From Enterobacterales bacterium (GTDB lineage Bacteria > Pseudomonadota > Gammaproteobacteria > Enterobacterales > Enterobacteriaceae), in contig JAATFX010000085.1 in assembly GCA_015654925.1 (NCBI GenBank), positions 22,599-86,598 of the forward strand: DNA of 64,000 nt, read 5' to 3'. Every line of letters begins with the position of its first letter. Within the stretch, counting starts at the first letter, position 1. This document shows, in pieces, positions 8,336-16,935 of this stretch. The notes under the pieces are model-generated. The model was not told the origin of the DNA. It searched no databases and worked only from the letters and a program-made list of their open reading frames with translations. The translations under genes and the position numbers were made by a program.

Positions 8336-9487
8336 TTACAAGGCCGTCAATCCCTGCGCCAAATCGTCGATTAAATCGCCCGCGTCCTCAATGCCTATGG
8401 ACAGGCGCACTAACTGCGGCGTAATGCCGTTGGCCAGGCGCAGTTCCAGGGGAATGGATGCGTGGGTCATGGTGAACGGCTGGCCGATCAGGCTTTCCAC
8501 CCCGCCCAGGCTTTCCGCCAGGGTAAACAGGCTCAGGCGCTGGATAAAGCGCCGGGCGCAATCGTCATCGCCGCCCTTCAACCGTATGGAAATCATGCCG
8601 CCCGCGCCCCGCATCTGCCGCTGCGCCAACTGATACTGCGGATGACCGGGCAGGCCGGGATAATAGACCGCGGCAATCTGCGGTTGCGCGTCCAGCCACT
8701 CGGCAATGCGCTGCGCGCTTTCGCTATGGCGCTCGATACGCAGCGCCAGGGTGCGGATACCGCGCAGGGTCAAAAAACTGCTGAACGGGTCCAGCACGCC
8801 GCCAATGGCGTTTTGCAAATAAGCCAGCCGTTCCGCCAATTCGGTGTTAGCGCCCACTACTGCCAGACCCGCCACCACGTCGGAGTGACCGTTGATATAT
8901 TTGGTGGCTGAGTGCACTACGATATCAAAGCCCAGGGTCAGCGGCTGTTGCAAGATCGGCGATGCAAAGGTGTTGTCCGCCACGCTAATCACATTATGGC
9001 GCCGGGCGATAGCGGCGATTGCCGCCAGATCCGCCAGCTTCAGCAAGGGATTGGTCGGGGTTTCCACCCAAATCATGCGCGTATCGGGTTCAATGGCCGC
9101 TTCCAGCGCGGCGAGATCCTGCGGTTTTACCCAGCTGATTCGCAGGCCGGCGGTGCGGCGGCGTACATTTTCCAGCAGCCGGTAGGTGCCGCCGTAGACA
9201 TCATCCACCGCCACCAGATGGCTGCCCTGATCGAGCAGTTCCAGCACCGTGGAGCACGCGGCCAGGCCCGAGGCAAAAGCAAACCCCCTGGACCCCTGTT
9301 CCAACTGGGCGATGGATTCCTCCAGCGCGTGGCGGGTGGGATTGCCGCTGCGCGAATATTCATAGCCGCTGTGTTCGCCAGGCGCGGTTTGCGCAAAGGT
9401 GGAGGTGGCATAAATGGGCGGCATCACCGCGCCGGTGGCGTCGGGGGTATAACCGCTGTGGACGGCGAGGGTGGCTATTTTCGTCAT
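8336..9487 (-). CDS. mccB: Cystathionine gamma-lyase (Cys/Met metabolism PLP enzyme)
   Basis: 383 residues from the ATG at 9487, which has GGATAAT upstream. It is a fold-type I PLP enzyme of the trans-sulfuration family: ATLAVHSGYTPDATGAVMPPIYATSTF at the start, SRSGNPTRHALEESIAQLE, and SATKYINGHSDVVAGL with the PLP lysine. Family members include gamma-synthase, beta-lyase and gamma-lyase. The call as gamma-lyase rests on the upstream CBS gene 10 bp away, the arrangement of reverse trans-sulfuration operons such as mccAB of Bacillus or mtcBC of Klebsiella. It would convert cystathionine to cysteine, 2-oxobutyrate and ammonia. Confidence 0.88.
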   Translation of the reverse strand: MTKIATLAVHSGYTPDATGAVMPPIYATSTFAQTAPGEHSGYEYSRSGNPTRHALEESIAQLEQGSRGFAFASGLAACSTVLELLDQGSHLVAVDDVYGGTYRLLENVRRRTAGLRISWVKPQDLAALEAAIEPDTRMIWVETPTNPLLKLADLAAIAAIARRHNVISVADNTFASPILQQPLTLGFDIVVHSATKYINGHSDVVAGLAVVGANTELAERLAYLQNAIGGVLDPFSSFLTLRGIRTLALRIERHSESAQRIAEWLDAQPQIAAVYYPGLPGHPQYQLAQRQMRGAGGMISIRLKGGDDDCARRFIQRLSLFTLAESLGGVESLIGQPFTMTHASIPLELRLANGITPQLVRLSIGIEDAGDLIDDLAQGLTAL

Positions 9488-9497
9488 GATATTATCC

Positions 9498-10868
9498 TTA
9501 TGAATGAATGCGGTTGCGCCAGGTATTAAGCACATCGGCGCGGGTAATCAGTCCCAGAAATTGTTCGCCGTCCATGACCACCGCCACGTGCCCTTGTCCG
9601 AAGGTCCGCAGCAGCGTCGCTTCGTCGGCTTCCTTGGGCAGGGTTATGACGTCGCGCGTCATGGCCGCATCCACCGGCAGGCCGAACCGTTCGGCATCGG
9701 CCCGGACCTGCGTCAGAATATCCCATTCATCGATCAGCCCCACCAGCCGGCCGTTATCCAGCACCGGCAACTGTGAGATATCGTATAGGCGCATTCGGGC
9801 ATGGGCGGTGGCCAGGGTGTCGTCCGGCAGGGCGAATACCGTCGCCCCTTCGTCATGGCGAAAGGCGATAAAATCGCGCAGGTCGCCGGTGACCGGACGC
9901 TGTAGCAGTCCCTGCTGGCGCAGCCAGTCATCATTGAACATTTTGGACAGGTATTTATTACCGCTATCGCAGGCAAAGGTGACCACCCGTTTGGGCGCGG
10001 TCTGCGCCCGGCAATAGCGCAGCGCCGCCGCCAGCAGGGTGCCGGTGGAGGACCCTGCCAGGATGCCTTCCCGGTGCAGCAGGCCGCGGGCGGTATCGAA
10101 GGCCTCGGCATCGGTAATCCGATAGGCCCGGCTCAACTCTTGTACGTGGCTGAGCGGCGGCACGAAATCTTCGCCGATGCCCTCCACCAGCCAGCTGCCG
10201 GGTTCAGGCGTGGTGCCGTGTTCCACCAGATCGGCCAAAATCGACCCCGCCGGGTCGGCGAGGATAAACTCGGTTTTGGGCGACACTTCGTTAAAGAAGC
10301 GCCGCAGCCCGCCCAGAGTGCCCCCCGATCCGACGCCGACCACGATGGCGTCGATATCCCCCGCCATTTGCCGCCACAGTTCGGGGGCGGTGGTTTGGTA
10401 ATGGGCCAGGGGATTGGCGGCATTATTAAACTGATCGATATACAGCGCGCCGGGGGTTTCCTGCGCCAGGCGGCGGGCGTAATCCTGGTAATAGGCCGGA
10501 TGGCCTTTACCCACGTCGGAGCGGGTCAGTAACACCTTCGCTCCCAGCGCCCGCAGGTGGAAAATTTTCTCGCGGCTCATTTTATCCGGCACCACCAAAA
10601 TCAGCTGGTAGCCCTTTTGCGCGGCCACCAGCGCCAGCCCCAGCCCGGTATTGCCCGCCGTCGCCTCGATAATCGTCCCGCGGGGGGGCAGATCGCCCCG
10701 GCGTTCGGCCTGCTCAATCATCGACAGCGCCACGCGATCCTTGATGGAACCGCCGGGGTTTTGATTTTCCAATTTGATAAACAGGCGGCAAGGGCCGCTA
10801 TCAAGCCGCGTCAGCTCCATCACGGGGGTATGGCCGATCAGGTCCAGTACGGAATCAGGTAATGGCAT
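9498..10868 (-). CDS. Cystathionine beta-synthase with C-terminal CBS-domain pair
   Basis: 456 residues from the ATG at 10868 (GGGAGC upstream). The N-terminal 310 residues are a fold-type II PLP domain: LIGHTPVMEL, KLENQNPGGSIKDR with PLP lysine K43, GNTGLGLALVA and GVGSGGTLGG. The C-terminal 130 residues hold two CBS motifs (ISQLPVLDNGRLVGLIDEWDIL and VAVVMDGEQFLGLITRADVL), which bind adenosyl ligands in relatives. This length and layout separate it from cysteine synthase and from Bacillus MccA. It would join homocysteine with serine or O-acetylserine. It is the first gene of a two-gene operon with the lyase. Confidence 0.9.
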   Translation of the reverse strand: MPLPDSVLDLIGHTPVMELTRLDSGPCRLFIKLENQNPGGSIKDRVALSMIEQAERRGDLPPRGTIIEATAGNTGLGLALVAAQKGYQLILVVPDKMSREKIFHLRALGAKVLLTRSDVGKGHPAYYQDYARRLAQETPGALYIDQFNNAANPLAHYQTTAPELWRQMAGDIDAIVVGVGSGGTLGGLRRFFNEVSPKTEFILADPAGSILADLVEHGTTPEPGSWLVEGIGEDFVPPLSHVQELSRAYRITDAEAFDTARGLLHREGILAGSSTGTLLAAALRYCRAQTAPKRVVTFACDSGNKYLSKMFNDDWLRQQGLLQRPVTGDLRDFIAFRHDEGATVFALPDDTLATAHARMRLYDISQLPVLDNGRLVGLIDEWDILTQVRADAERFGLPVDAAMTRDVITLPKEADEATLLRTFGQGHVAVVMDGEQFLGLITRADVLNTWRNRIHS

Positions 10869-11155
10869 TGTTGCTCCCCAAAAAGCGGTCGTGGATGATT
10901 TTCGTGGATAATAGGACTGAATCACGGCCGCTTTTAAAGAACAAATAACTACTGCATATGCCTTTATGGAATATATTAATCTGTTTGGCCGTCGGGATGT
11001 TCAGCCGTATAGCGGTAAGGAAAGGCAAACCAAAATGCTCTCCGGCGCCGGCCGGGGTTTTGGCGTGGGCGGGAGAAAAATGACGGGGAGGACAAGGCCG
11101 GCTTAAGTGCGAAACCGGTAAAGCAAAGCTGAAAAATGTCTAAGCGTCGCGGGGA

Positions 11156-12328
11156 TTAAAACAGCGCCAAAGCGCCGATACGTTCAATGGCTTCGGTCAA
11201 AAGGCCTTCGTTGATGGTCAGGCTGATCCTGACGTAATCGCTGCCGCCCTGGCCAAACCCGATGCCCGGCGCCACCAATACCTGCGCCTGCTCCAGCAGC
11301 AAACGGGTAAATGTCTGTGAATCATGCTCCGGGGGCACCTTCAGCCAGACGAAAAATGACCCCACGCACGGATTGGCGCGCCAGCCAATGCGCGCCAGGT
11401 GATACATCAGCGTCGCCCGGCGCTGGCGATAAATCCGGTTTATGGCGTCGACCTCGTGGCGCGGCAGGGCCAGCGCGGTTTCGGCCGCATCCTGCACCGC
11501 GCCGTAGACGCTGCTATACGCATGGATATGGAACTGGTTAAAGGCGGCGATAATCGAGGCGTTGCCGACGGCGAAACCAAAACGCCAGCCGGCCATATTA
11601 AAGGTTTTCGACAGGGTATAGGTTTCCACCGCATACGCTTTGGCCCCGGGGACTTGCAGCAGGCTAAGCGGCGGAGCGGCGCCGTCCCCCAGGGCCGCGT
11701 AGGCGAAATCGTGCAGCACCGCGAGGTGGTTATCCCGGGCAAACGCCAGCGTACGTTCGAAAAACGGCAGGGTGGCCAGGGCGCCGGTGGGATTATTGGG
11801 ATAATTAAGCAGCAGCAGGCGCGCCTTAGCGGCCACGTCCGGCGGCACGCGGGCATAATCGGGCAGGAAACCGTCGCGCTCCTCCACCGGGATGGCGTGG
11901 AAATCGGCCTGCGCCAGTTGGGCCGCCGAACGATATACCGGGTAACACGGGTCGGTGCCGATAATGGTTTCACCGGGATTGACGATAGCCTGGGGAATAC
12001 CCATGACGCCAATATGCGAACCGTGGAATAACGCCACCTCGGTGTCGGCGTCAACCGCCACGTCGTACCGGTGCCGATAAAAATCGGCTATGGCGCGCTT
12101 GGTGCTGTTTTTACCGAGAAAGGGCGGATAACCGTGGTTATCGGCATCCAGCGCCGCCGCACGCAGGCGTTGAATAATAGCATCGTGCGGCGGCAGGTCC
12201 GGGCTGCCCTTGGAGAGATCGATCAGCGGCCGCGCCGAACCGCCGGCCAGCAATGCCTGCTGTTCCAACTGGTTAAACAAATTTTCCGGCAGGGCAGTTA
12301 CCCGCCGGGCGGGGGCGAAATCAGGCAT
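11156..12328 (-). CDS. Class I/II PLP-dependent aminotransferase
   Basis: 390 residues. Fold-type I aminotransferase features are clear: DLSKGSPDLPPHDAII, YPNNPTGALATLPFFE with the substrate-binding Asn, HDFAYAALGDG with the cofactor Asp/Tyr, and TLSKTFNMAGWRFGF with the PLP lysine. It lies alone between the CBS gene and the second metQ, on the CBS strand. Context suggests an amino acid related to methionine (for example ketomethylthiobutyrate recycling), but members of this family also act on aspartate or LL-diaminopimelate, so the substrate stays open. Confidence 0.87.
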   Translation of the reverse strand: MPDFAPARRVTALPENLFNQLEQQALLAGGSARPLIDLSKGSPDLPPHDAIIQRLRAAALDADNHGYPPFLGKNSTKRAIADFYRHRYDVAVDADTEVALFHGSHIGVMGIPQAIVNPGETIIGTDPCYPVYRSAAQLAQADFHAIPVEERDGFLPDYARVPPDVAAKARLLLLNYPNNPTGALATLPFFERTLAFARDNHLAVLHDFAYAALGDGAAPPLSLLQVPGAKAYAVETYTLSKTFNMAGWRFGFAVGNASIIAAFNQFHIHAYSSVYGAVQDAAETALALPRHEVDAINRIYRQRRATLMYHLARIGWRANPCVGSFFVWLKVPPEHDSQTFTRLLLEQAQVLVAPGIGFGQGGSDYVRISLTINEGLLTEAIERIGALALF

Positions 12329-12761
12329 AACGTTTCCTTGATCCTGGGTAAGCAGGGCGTATGACGCCCCGATGTCATATTATCCGCTTGCGGGGGAACC
12401 GATTCTCGATCCGCAGCAGGCGGCAAATTCTGGCCGGTCATACCATCAGGCATTATTTCAGCAATACCGAGGCGCCATTAGAAATAAAAAATATAACTCA
12501 GCGATAATAGCTATATCCGTGCGGAAAATTCCCGTTCACTCCCTGGTTTTTTAATATTATTAATCCCTGGAGAATATCTTTCCCGGCATTGCAGGTTATA
12601 GCTTAAAAACAGCTAAGCTAACGCTAATTTCTTGGTTTACCCCTTATTGACATCATGTTTGAATAAAATCTTACCCGTCCCTGGACGGTGATAATAATAC
12701 GCTTATCTGTCTGGATGAACCGGGCGGGTTATTTTTTTGATTTAATTAATCGGGAACCTTT
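12329..12761. other. Intergenic region between aminotransferase and metQ copy 2
   Basis: 433 bp without a convincing gene. It separates two divergent units. The last 90 bp contain a possible transcription attenuator, listed separately. A TTGACA at 12647-12652 has no good -10 at 16-18 bp, so the promoter remains uncertain. Confidence 0.4.
12673..12738 (+). promoter_or_regulatory. Possible attenuator in the leader of metQ copy 2
   Basis: ACCCGTCC (12673-12680) can pair with GGGCGGGT (12722-12729), and T7 follows at 12732-12738, the form of an intrinsic terminator with a long loop, 24 bp before the metQ start. CCGTCC at 12675-12680 can instead pair with GGACGG at 12683-12688, and the two folds exclude each other. 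No leader ORF or known riboswitch is recognised, so regulation by this element is an inference from structure alone. Confidence 0.4.
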
Positions 12762-13589
12762 ATGAAACTGCGTTTAACCGCCGGCCGGTTGGCCACGTCT
12801 GCTCTGGCGGCTGTATTGGCCATGGCGTCGTTAAGCGTGAGCGCCGCCGGGCAAGACAAGACCTTGAAACTGGGTTTTAACCCCGGTCCCTATAAAGAGC
12901 AGTTCGAGAAAGGCGTCGCCCCTTATTTGCAACAAAAGGGCTACGCCATCGAGTATCGCGACTTCAGCGACGGCATCCAGGTGAATAACGCGGTTAATAC
13001 CGGCGAAATCGACGCCAATATCATGCAGCATCCGGTGTACCTGAAATCGGTCAATGAGCGCCTCGGCATTGATAATATTGGCATTGTCCAGGTGCCTACC
13101 CCGCCGATGGGGCTTTATTCCAATAAGCATGCCAATGCCAACCCCCCGGCGCCGGGCGCCGTGATTTCGGTTCCCAACCAGCCGTCCAATGAGTACCGCG
13201 CCGCGCTGCTGCTGCAAGATCTCGGCTGGATCAAAATCGCCCCCAATGTGGACCCCGCGACCTTCTCGCAGAAGAATATCAGCGATAACCCCTATAAAAT
13301 CCAGTTCAAGGAAATGGATAACGCCCAGCAGGTGCGGGCGTTGCCGGATGTGGATTATGGCGCGATCCAGGGCAATTTCGCCGTCTCCAGCGGCATGAAG
13401 CTGTCCTCGGCGCTGCGCCTGGAAAATCCCACCAAAGGATTTATCAACGTGGTGACCGTGGCGGGTAAAAATAAAGACGCCCCGTTTGCCAAAGATATTA
13501 TCGAGGGTTATCACTCGGCGGCATTCAAGCAATATATCCATGGCGACAGCCAGTATGCCGGCTATTTGCTGCCTGATTATTTGCAGTAA
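12762..13589 (+). CDS. metQ: MetQ/NlpA-family substrate-binding protein (copy 2)
   Basis: 275 residues. The signal peptide ends ASLSVSAAG without a lipobox cysteine, so a soluble periplasmic protein is expected. KTLKLGFNPGPYKEQFEKGV, GEIDANIMQHPVYLKSVNERLG and SVPNQPSNEYRAALLLQDLGWI are MetQ-type motifs. It is clearly different in sequence from copy 1 at 6026, so this is not a recent duplication. It heads the operon metQ-metN-metI-luxS-SDR. Confidence 0.92.
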   Translation: MKLRLTAGRLATSALAAVLAMASLSVSAAGQDKTLKLGFNPGPYKEQFEKGVAPYLQQKGYAIEYRDFSDGIQVNNAVNTGEIDANIMQHPVYLKSVNERLGIDNIGIVQVPTPPMGLYSNKHANANPPAPGAVISVPNQPSNEYRAALLLQDLGWIKIAPNVDPATFSQKNISDNPYKIQFKEMDNAQQVRALPDVDYGAIQGNFAVSSGMKLSSALRLENPTKGFINVVTVAGKNKDAPFAKDIIEGYHSAAFKQYIHGDSQYAGYLLPDYLQ

Positions 13590-13617
13590 ACCCCGGGAGA
13601 GCGTCGATTGAGAAACC

Positions 13618-14655
13618 ATGATGATTGAATTGAACAACATCAGCAAAACCTTCGAGCGTAAAGGCATAAAAATAGAGGCGTTGCAGGATATCAATCTGCG
13701 GGTGGAAAAAGGCGATATCTTCGGCATTATCGGCTATAGCGGCGCGGGTAAAAGCACGTTGCTCCGGCTGGTCAACGCGCTTGAGATCCCCACCACGGGG
13801 GAGGTGGTGATTAACGGCGCGGCGATCAATCGTTTCAGCCAGCGGCAGCTGCGGGCGATTAAAAAAGATATCGGCATGATTTTTCAGAATTTTAATTTGC
13901 TATTGTCCAAAACCGCATGGCAAAACGTGGCCATGCCGCTGGTGCTGCTGGGCAAGGATCGCGCTTTTATCCGGGCGCGGGTGGCGGAGTTGCTGGCGTT
14001 CGTCGGCCTCGGCGACCGGGCGCACAGTTATCCCGATGAGCTGTCCGGCGGCCAGAAGCAACGGGTGGGCATTGCCCGCGCCCTGGCCACCAACCCGTCG
14101 ATCCTGCTGTGCGACGAAGCCACCTCGGCGCTGGACCCGCAAACCACCGCCCAAATCCTGCTGCTGCTTAAACGCATCAACCGGGAATATAACATCACCA
14201 TTTTGCTGATTACCCATGAGATGACGGTTATCCAGAAAATCTGCAATAAGGTCGCGGTCATGGAGCGGGGCGCCATTATCGAACAGGGCGCGGTGATTGA
14301 CGTCTTCGGCCACCCCTCCCATCCCGCCACCGTGAATTTCGTCCGCACCGTGATCCAGGATCGGCTGCCGGACAGCATCCGCGATGAGCTGCGCCACGAT
14401 ACCCGCGGCAGGCGGCTGCGGCTGGAGTTTATCGGCCTGGCCGCCAACCGGCCGATTATTAATAACCTGATCAAACGGTTCGATGTCGAGGTGAATATTC
14501 TGTATGCCAGCATGTCCGAGGTCCAGGACGTGACGCTGGGATTTATGATGGTCCAGCTTAACGGCGAACCGGGGCAAATCGACGGCGCCGTGGCTTTCCT
14601 GGCGCAAGCCGGCGTGGATATCCAGGAGATCGATCTATGTTCGACACGGCAATAA
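13618..14655 (+). CDS. metN: MetN methionine ABC transporter ATPase, full length (copy 2)
   Basis: 345 residues, the usual MetN length. Walker A GYSGAGKST near residue 42, signature [16 protein letters not shown], Walker [12 protein letters not shown] and H-loop ITHEMT are present. The last 90 residues (about 255-345, from RLRLEFIGLAANRPIINNLI) form the NIL/ACT-like domain that binds methionine and causes transinhibition in E. coli. This contrasts with the short copy at 6835. The start is one of two adjacent ATG codons. It overlaps metI by 19 bp. Confidence 0.94.
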   Translation: MMIELNNISKTFERKGIKIEALQDINLRVEKGDIFGIIGYSGAGKSTLLRLVNALEIPTTGEVVINGAAINRFSQRQLRAIKKDIGMIFQNFNLLLSKTAWQNVAMPLVLLGKDRAFIRARVAELLAFVGLGDRAHSYPDELSGGQKQRVGIARALATNPSILLCDEATSALDPQTTAQILLLLKRINREYNITILLITHEMTVIQKICNKVAVMERGAIIEQGAVIDVFGHPSHPATVNFVRTVIQDRLPDSIRDELRHDTRGRRLRLEFIGLAANRPIINNLIKRFDVEVNILYASMSEVQDVTLGFMMVQLNGEPGQIDGAVAFLAQAGVDIQEIDLCSTRQ

Positions 14656-15296
14656 CCGCAGGGCAGTTCTTAATCGCCCTGCATGATACGCTGCTGATGG
14701 TCAGCATTTCCCTGGTCATCGGCTCGCTGATTGGCATTCCGTTGGGAATCTATCTGGTGGTGACCCGCCCCGGTGGATTAATTCACAACCGGGCGGCCTA
14801 TGCCATTATCAATCCCATCGTGAATATCGTGCGTTCACTGCCGTTTATTATCTTGATGATTACCATCATTCCGTTTACCCGGCTTATCGTGCACACCACG
14901 ATCGGTACGCCCGGCGCCATCGTGCCGCTGATTATTTTTATTGCCCCTTATATCGCCCGGCTGGTGGAAAACTCGCTGCTGGATGTCGACCCTGGCATCC
15001 TGGAAGCGGCCAAATCCATGGGCGCCACCCCGCTGCAGGCCATCTGGCATTTTCTGCTGCCCGAGGCGCTCTCGTCGCTGATCCTGGCGCTGACCACCGC
15101 CACCATCGGCCTGATCGGCGCCACCGCCATGGCGGGCACGGTCGGCGGCGGCGGCATCGGCGATTTGGCCATTACCTATGGCTATCAGCGCTTTGATACC
15201 TTCGCCACCGTCACCACCGCCCTGGTGCTGATCGCCATCGTCCAGCTGTTGCAGTCGCTGGGTAATTTTCTGGCCCGGCGCATCCGGCGGGAGTGA
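14637..15296 (+). CDS. metI: MetI-type ABC transporter permease (copy 2)
   Basis: 219 residues with about five membrane segments. The EAA loop is at VDPGILEAAKSMGATPLQAIWHFLLPEAL and the MetI signature GTVGGGGIGDLAITYGYQRF follows. It overlaps metN and lies 65 bp before luxS. With MetQ and MetN copy 2 it makes a complete, conventional methionine importer. Confidence 0.94.
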   Translation: MFDTAITAGQFLIALHDTLLMVSISLVIGSLIGIPLGIYLVVTRPGGLIHNRAAYAIINPIVNIVRSLPFIILMITIIPFTRLIVHTTIGTPGAIVPLIIFIAPYIARLVENSLLDVDPGILEAAKSMGATPLQAIWHFLLPEALSSLILALTTATIGLIGATAMAGTVGGGGIGDLAITYGYQRFDTFATVTTALVLIAIVQLLQSLGNFLARRIRRE

Positions 15297-15361
15297 TTCT
15301 CCCGCGCCGTTTTGCCTGCTGGACTTTTGTCCGCCGGGCCTCATTAAAAAGGAAACCTATC

Positions 15362-15817
15362 ATGGCTAATGTTGAAAGCTTTCAGTTGGATCATACCAAG
15401 GTGACCGCGCCTTACGTACGCCTGGCCGGTACGGAACGCAACGAGCAGGGCAGCATCGTGCAAAAATACGATCTGCGTTTTCTCCAGCCGAATCAGGACG
15501 CTTTGCCCACCGCGGCGCTGCATACCCTGGAGCATCTGCTGGCCACCGGATTGCGCGATCGGCTAAAGGGGATTATCGATCTGTCGCCCATGGGCTGCCG
15601 CACCGGTTTTTATCTGATTATCTGGAATGAACATAACCCGGCGGAGATTGCCGCGGCCCTGACCCGGGTACTGGAGCAGGTGCTGGAGGCCGACACGGTG
15701 CCGGCGGTGTCGGCGCTGGAGTGCGGCAATTATCGCGATCATTCGCTGTTTTCCGCCAAGGAATACGCGCGCCTGGTGCTGACCGCCGGCATCAGCGACA
15801 ATCCTTTCCGGACCTGA
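15362..15817 (+). CDS. luxS: S-ribosylhomocysteine lyase, Gram-positive-like LuxS
   Basis: 151 residues from the ATG at 15362, which has AAGGAAA upstream. The zinc site is intact: H54 and H58 of HTLEHL with catalytic E57, and C121 in LECGNYRDH. The second catalytic residue C79 lies in LSPMGCRTGFYL. The enzyme cleaves S-ribosylhomocysteine to homocysteine and DPD, the AI-2 precursor. The start VESFQLDHTKVTAPYVRLAG and the short length resemble Firmicutes or actinobacterial LuxS rather than the 171-residue enterobacterial enzyme. Its place between metQNI and an SDR gene suggests a metabolic, homocysteine-supplying role. Confidence 0.9.
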   Translation: MANVESFQLDHTKVTAPYVRLAGTERNEQGSIVQKYDLRFLQPNQDALPTAALHTLEHLLATGLRDRLKGIIDLSPMGCRTGFYLIIWNEHNPAEIAAALTRVLEQVLEADTVPAVSALECGNYRDHSLFSAKEYARLVLTAGISDNPFRT

Positions 15818-15821
15818 CGCC

Positions 15822-16589
15822 ATGCTTAACCTGGATTTCAGCGGTAAAACCGCGGTGATCACCGGCGGACTCAACGGTATCGGCGAAGCCATCGGCGCCC
15901 TGTTCCTGGAGGCCGGCGCCAACGTGGTGATCGGCGATATTCTCTGTCCGCCCGGCGCCAGGGCGGTCGGCGCGCGCCTGGTGCATATCCGCACCGACGT
16001 CACCCGCCGGGGCCACGCCGAGGCGCTAATCGCCTGCGCGGTGGCCCATTTCGGCGCGGTGGATGTCCTGGTGAACAACAGCGGAGTGTCCGCCATGGGC
16101 CGTTTGGAATCGGTGACGGAAAGCGAATGGGACCGGGTGATGGCGGTGAATGCCAAAGGCGTCTACCTGATATCCCAGGCGGCGATAGGGTCCATGAAAC
16201 GGCAAGGCGGCGGCCGGATTATCAATATCGCCTCCCAGGCCGGCAAAAACGGTTATCGCCTGATGGGGCAATATGTCGCGTCCAAACACGCGGTGCTGGG
16301 CCTGACCAAGGTGCTGGCCATTGAGCTGGCCCGGGATAATATTCTGGTTAACGCCGTGTGCCCCGGCATCGTCGAAACCGCGATGAAGCGGCGCGAGCGC
16401 GAAGAAGGCGCGCTGCTGCGCGGACTGGCGGCGGCGGATATTTTGGCGGAGGACTGCGCGCAAATTCCCCTGGGCCGTACGGCCCTGCCCGCCGACGTGG
16501 CCAACGTGGTGGTCTTCCTCGCCAGCCCGCTGGCGTCCTATATGACCGGCCAGGCGATCAACGTCACCGGCGGTATGACGATGCACTAA
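15822..16589 (+). CDS. SDR-family oxidoreductase
   Basis: 255 residues. TGGLNGIGEA (15-24) is the cofactor motif, NNSG and SQAGKNGYRLMGQYVASK carry the Asn, Ser, Tyr and Lys active-site residues, and NAVCPGIVETAM and GQAINVTGGMTM are typical of the C-terminal part. It begins 4 bp after luxS and is probably co-transcribed with metQNI-luxS. D37 after the second strand (VVIGD) favours NAD(H). A link to sulfur or AI-2 carbon metabolism is suggested by position only. Confidence 0.9.
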   Translation: MLNLDFSGKTAVITGGLNGIGEAIGALFLEAGANVVIGDILCPPGARAVGARLVHIRTDVTRRGHAEALIACAVAHFGAVDVLVNNSGVSAMGRLESVTESEWDRVMAVNAKGVYLISQAAIGSMKRQGGGRIINIASQAGKNGYRLMGQYVASKHAVLGLTKVLAIELARDNILVNAVCPGIVETAMKRREREEGALLRGLAAADILAEDCAQIPLGRTALPADVANVVVFLASPLASYMTGQAINVTGGMTMH

Positions 16590-16935
16590 TCCCGGGGCTT
16601 GGCCCCTGCGCCCCACGGCTGCCAACACCTCGCCCATCGGCGCATGCCGCCACCCGGCGGTATAACCTCCCGCCGGCCGGTAAAAGATATTCCCCAGATC
16701 ATTTTGTGATCCAGAGTACAAATTGAACACACACTTCCCATAGGGGATTTACACCCCTAAAAGGCCGGTGCTAGTATCTTGTTATGCATTATGCAACCGT
16801 GTTCTATAATGTAGAACAAAAATAACTTGGCGCGGCAGCACGCGAGCCGGTGGTTATTTATCCGATGGTTGCTTATCCGGTGCGTAAAACATCACTCCTT
16901 CACACTTCGCGTTGTATCAAGATAAGGCCAATAGC
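16590..16935. other. Intergenic regulatory region upstream of the xylonate genes
   Basis: 346 bp with no gene. It contains a possible CRP half-matched site at 16705-16720 (TGTGA-N6-GTACA), a small hairpin TAGGGG ... CCCCTA near 16741-16759, an 11-bp palindrome TGCATTATGCA at 16785-16795 and the perfect palindrome over a TATAAT box listed separately. Confidence 0.5.
16801..16817 (+). promoter_or_regulatory. Palindromic operator overlapping a -10 box, probable XynR site
   Basis: GTTCTATAATGTAGAAC is a perfect inverted repeat (GTTCTA-N5-TAGAAC) with TATAAT at 16805-16810 inside it, 119 bp before yagE. A repressor bound here would block RNA polymerase. IclR-family proteins bind such short palindromes, and the IclR-type XynR is encoded at the other end of the cluster. 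Assignment to XynR is inference. Confidence 0.55.

Noticed and set aside
10869..11155. Second Cys-rich leader ORF upstream of the CBS gene
   Set aside because: The reverse strand here gives only very short frames without Cys clusters.
12831..13727. 298-codon reverse ORF over metQ copy 2
   Set aside because: Composition is that of an antisense frame and it spans the metQ-metN junction; no motif seen.
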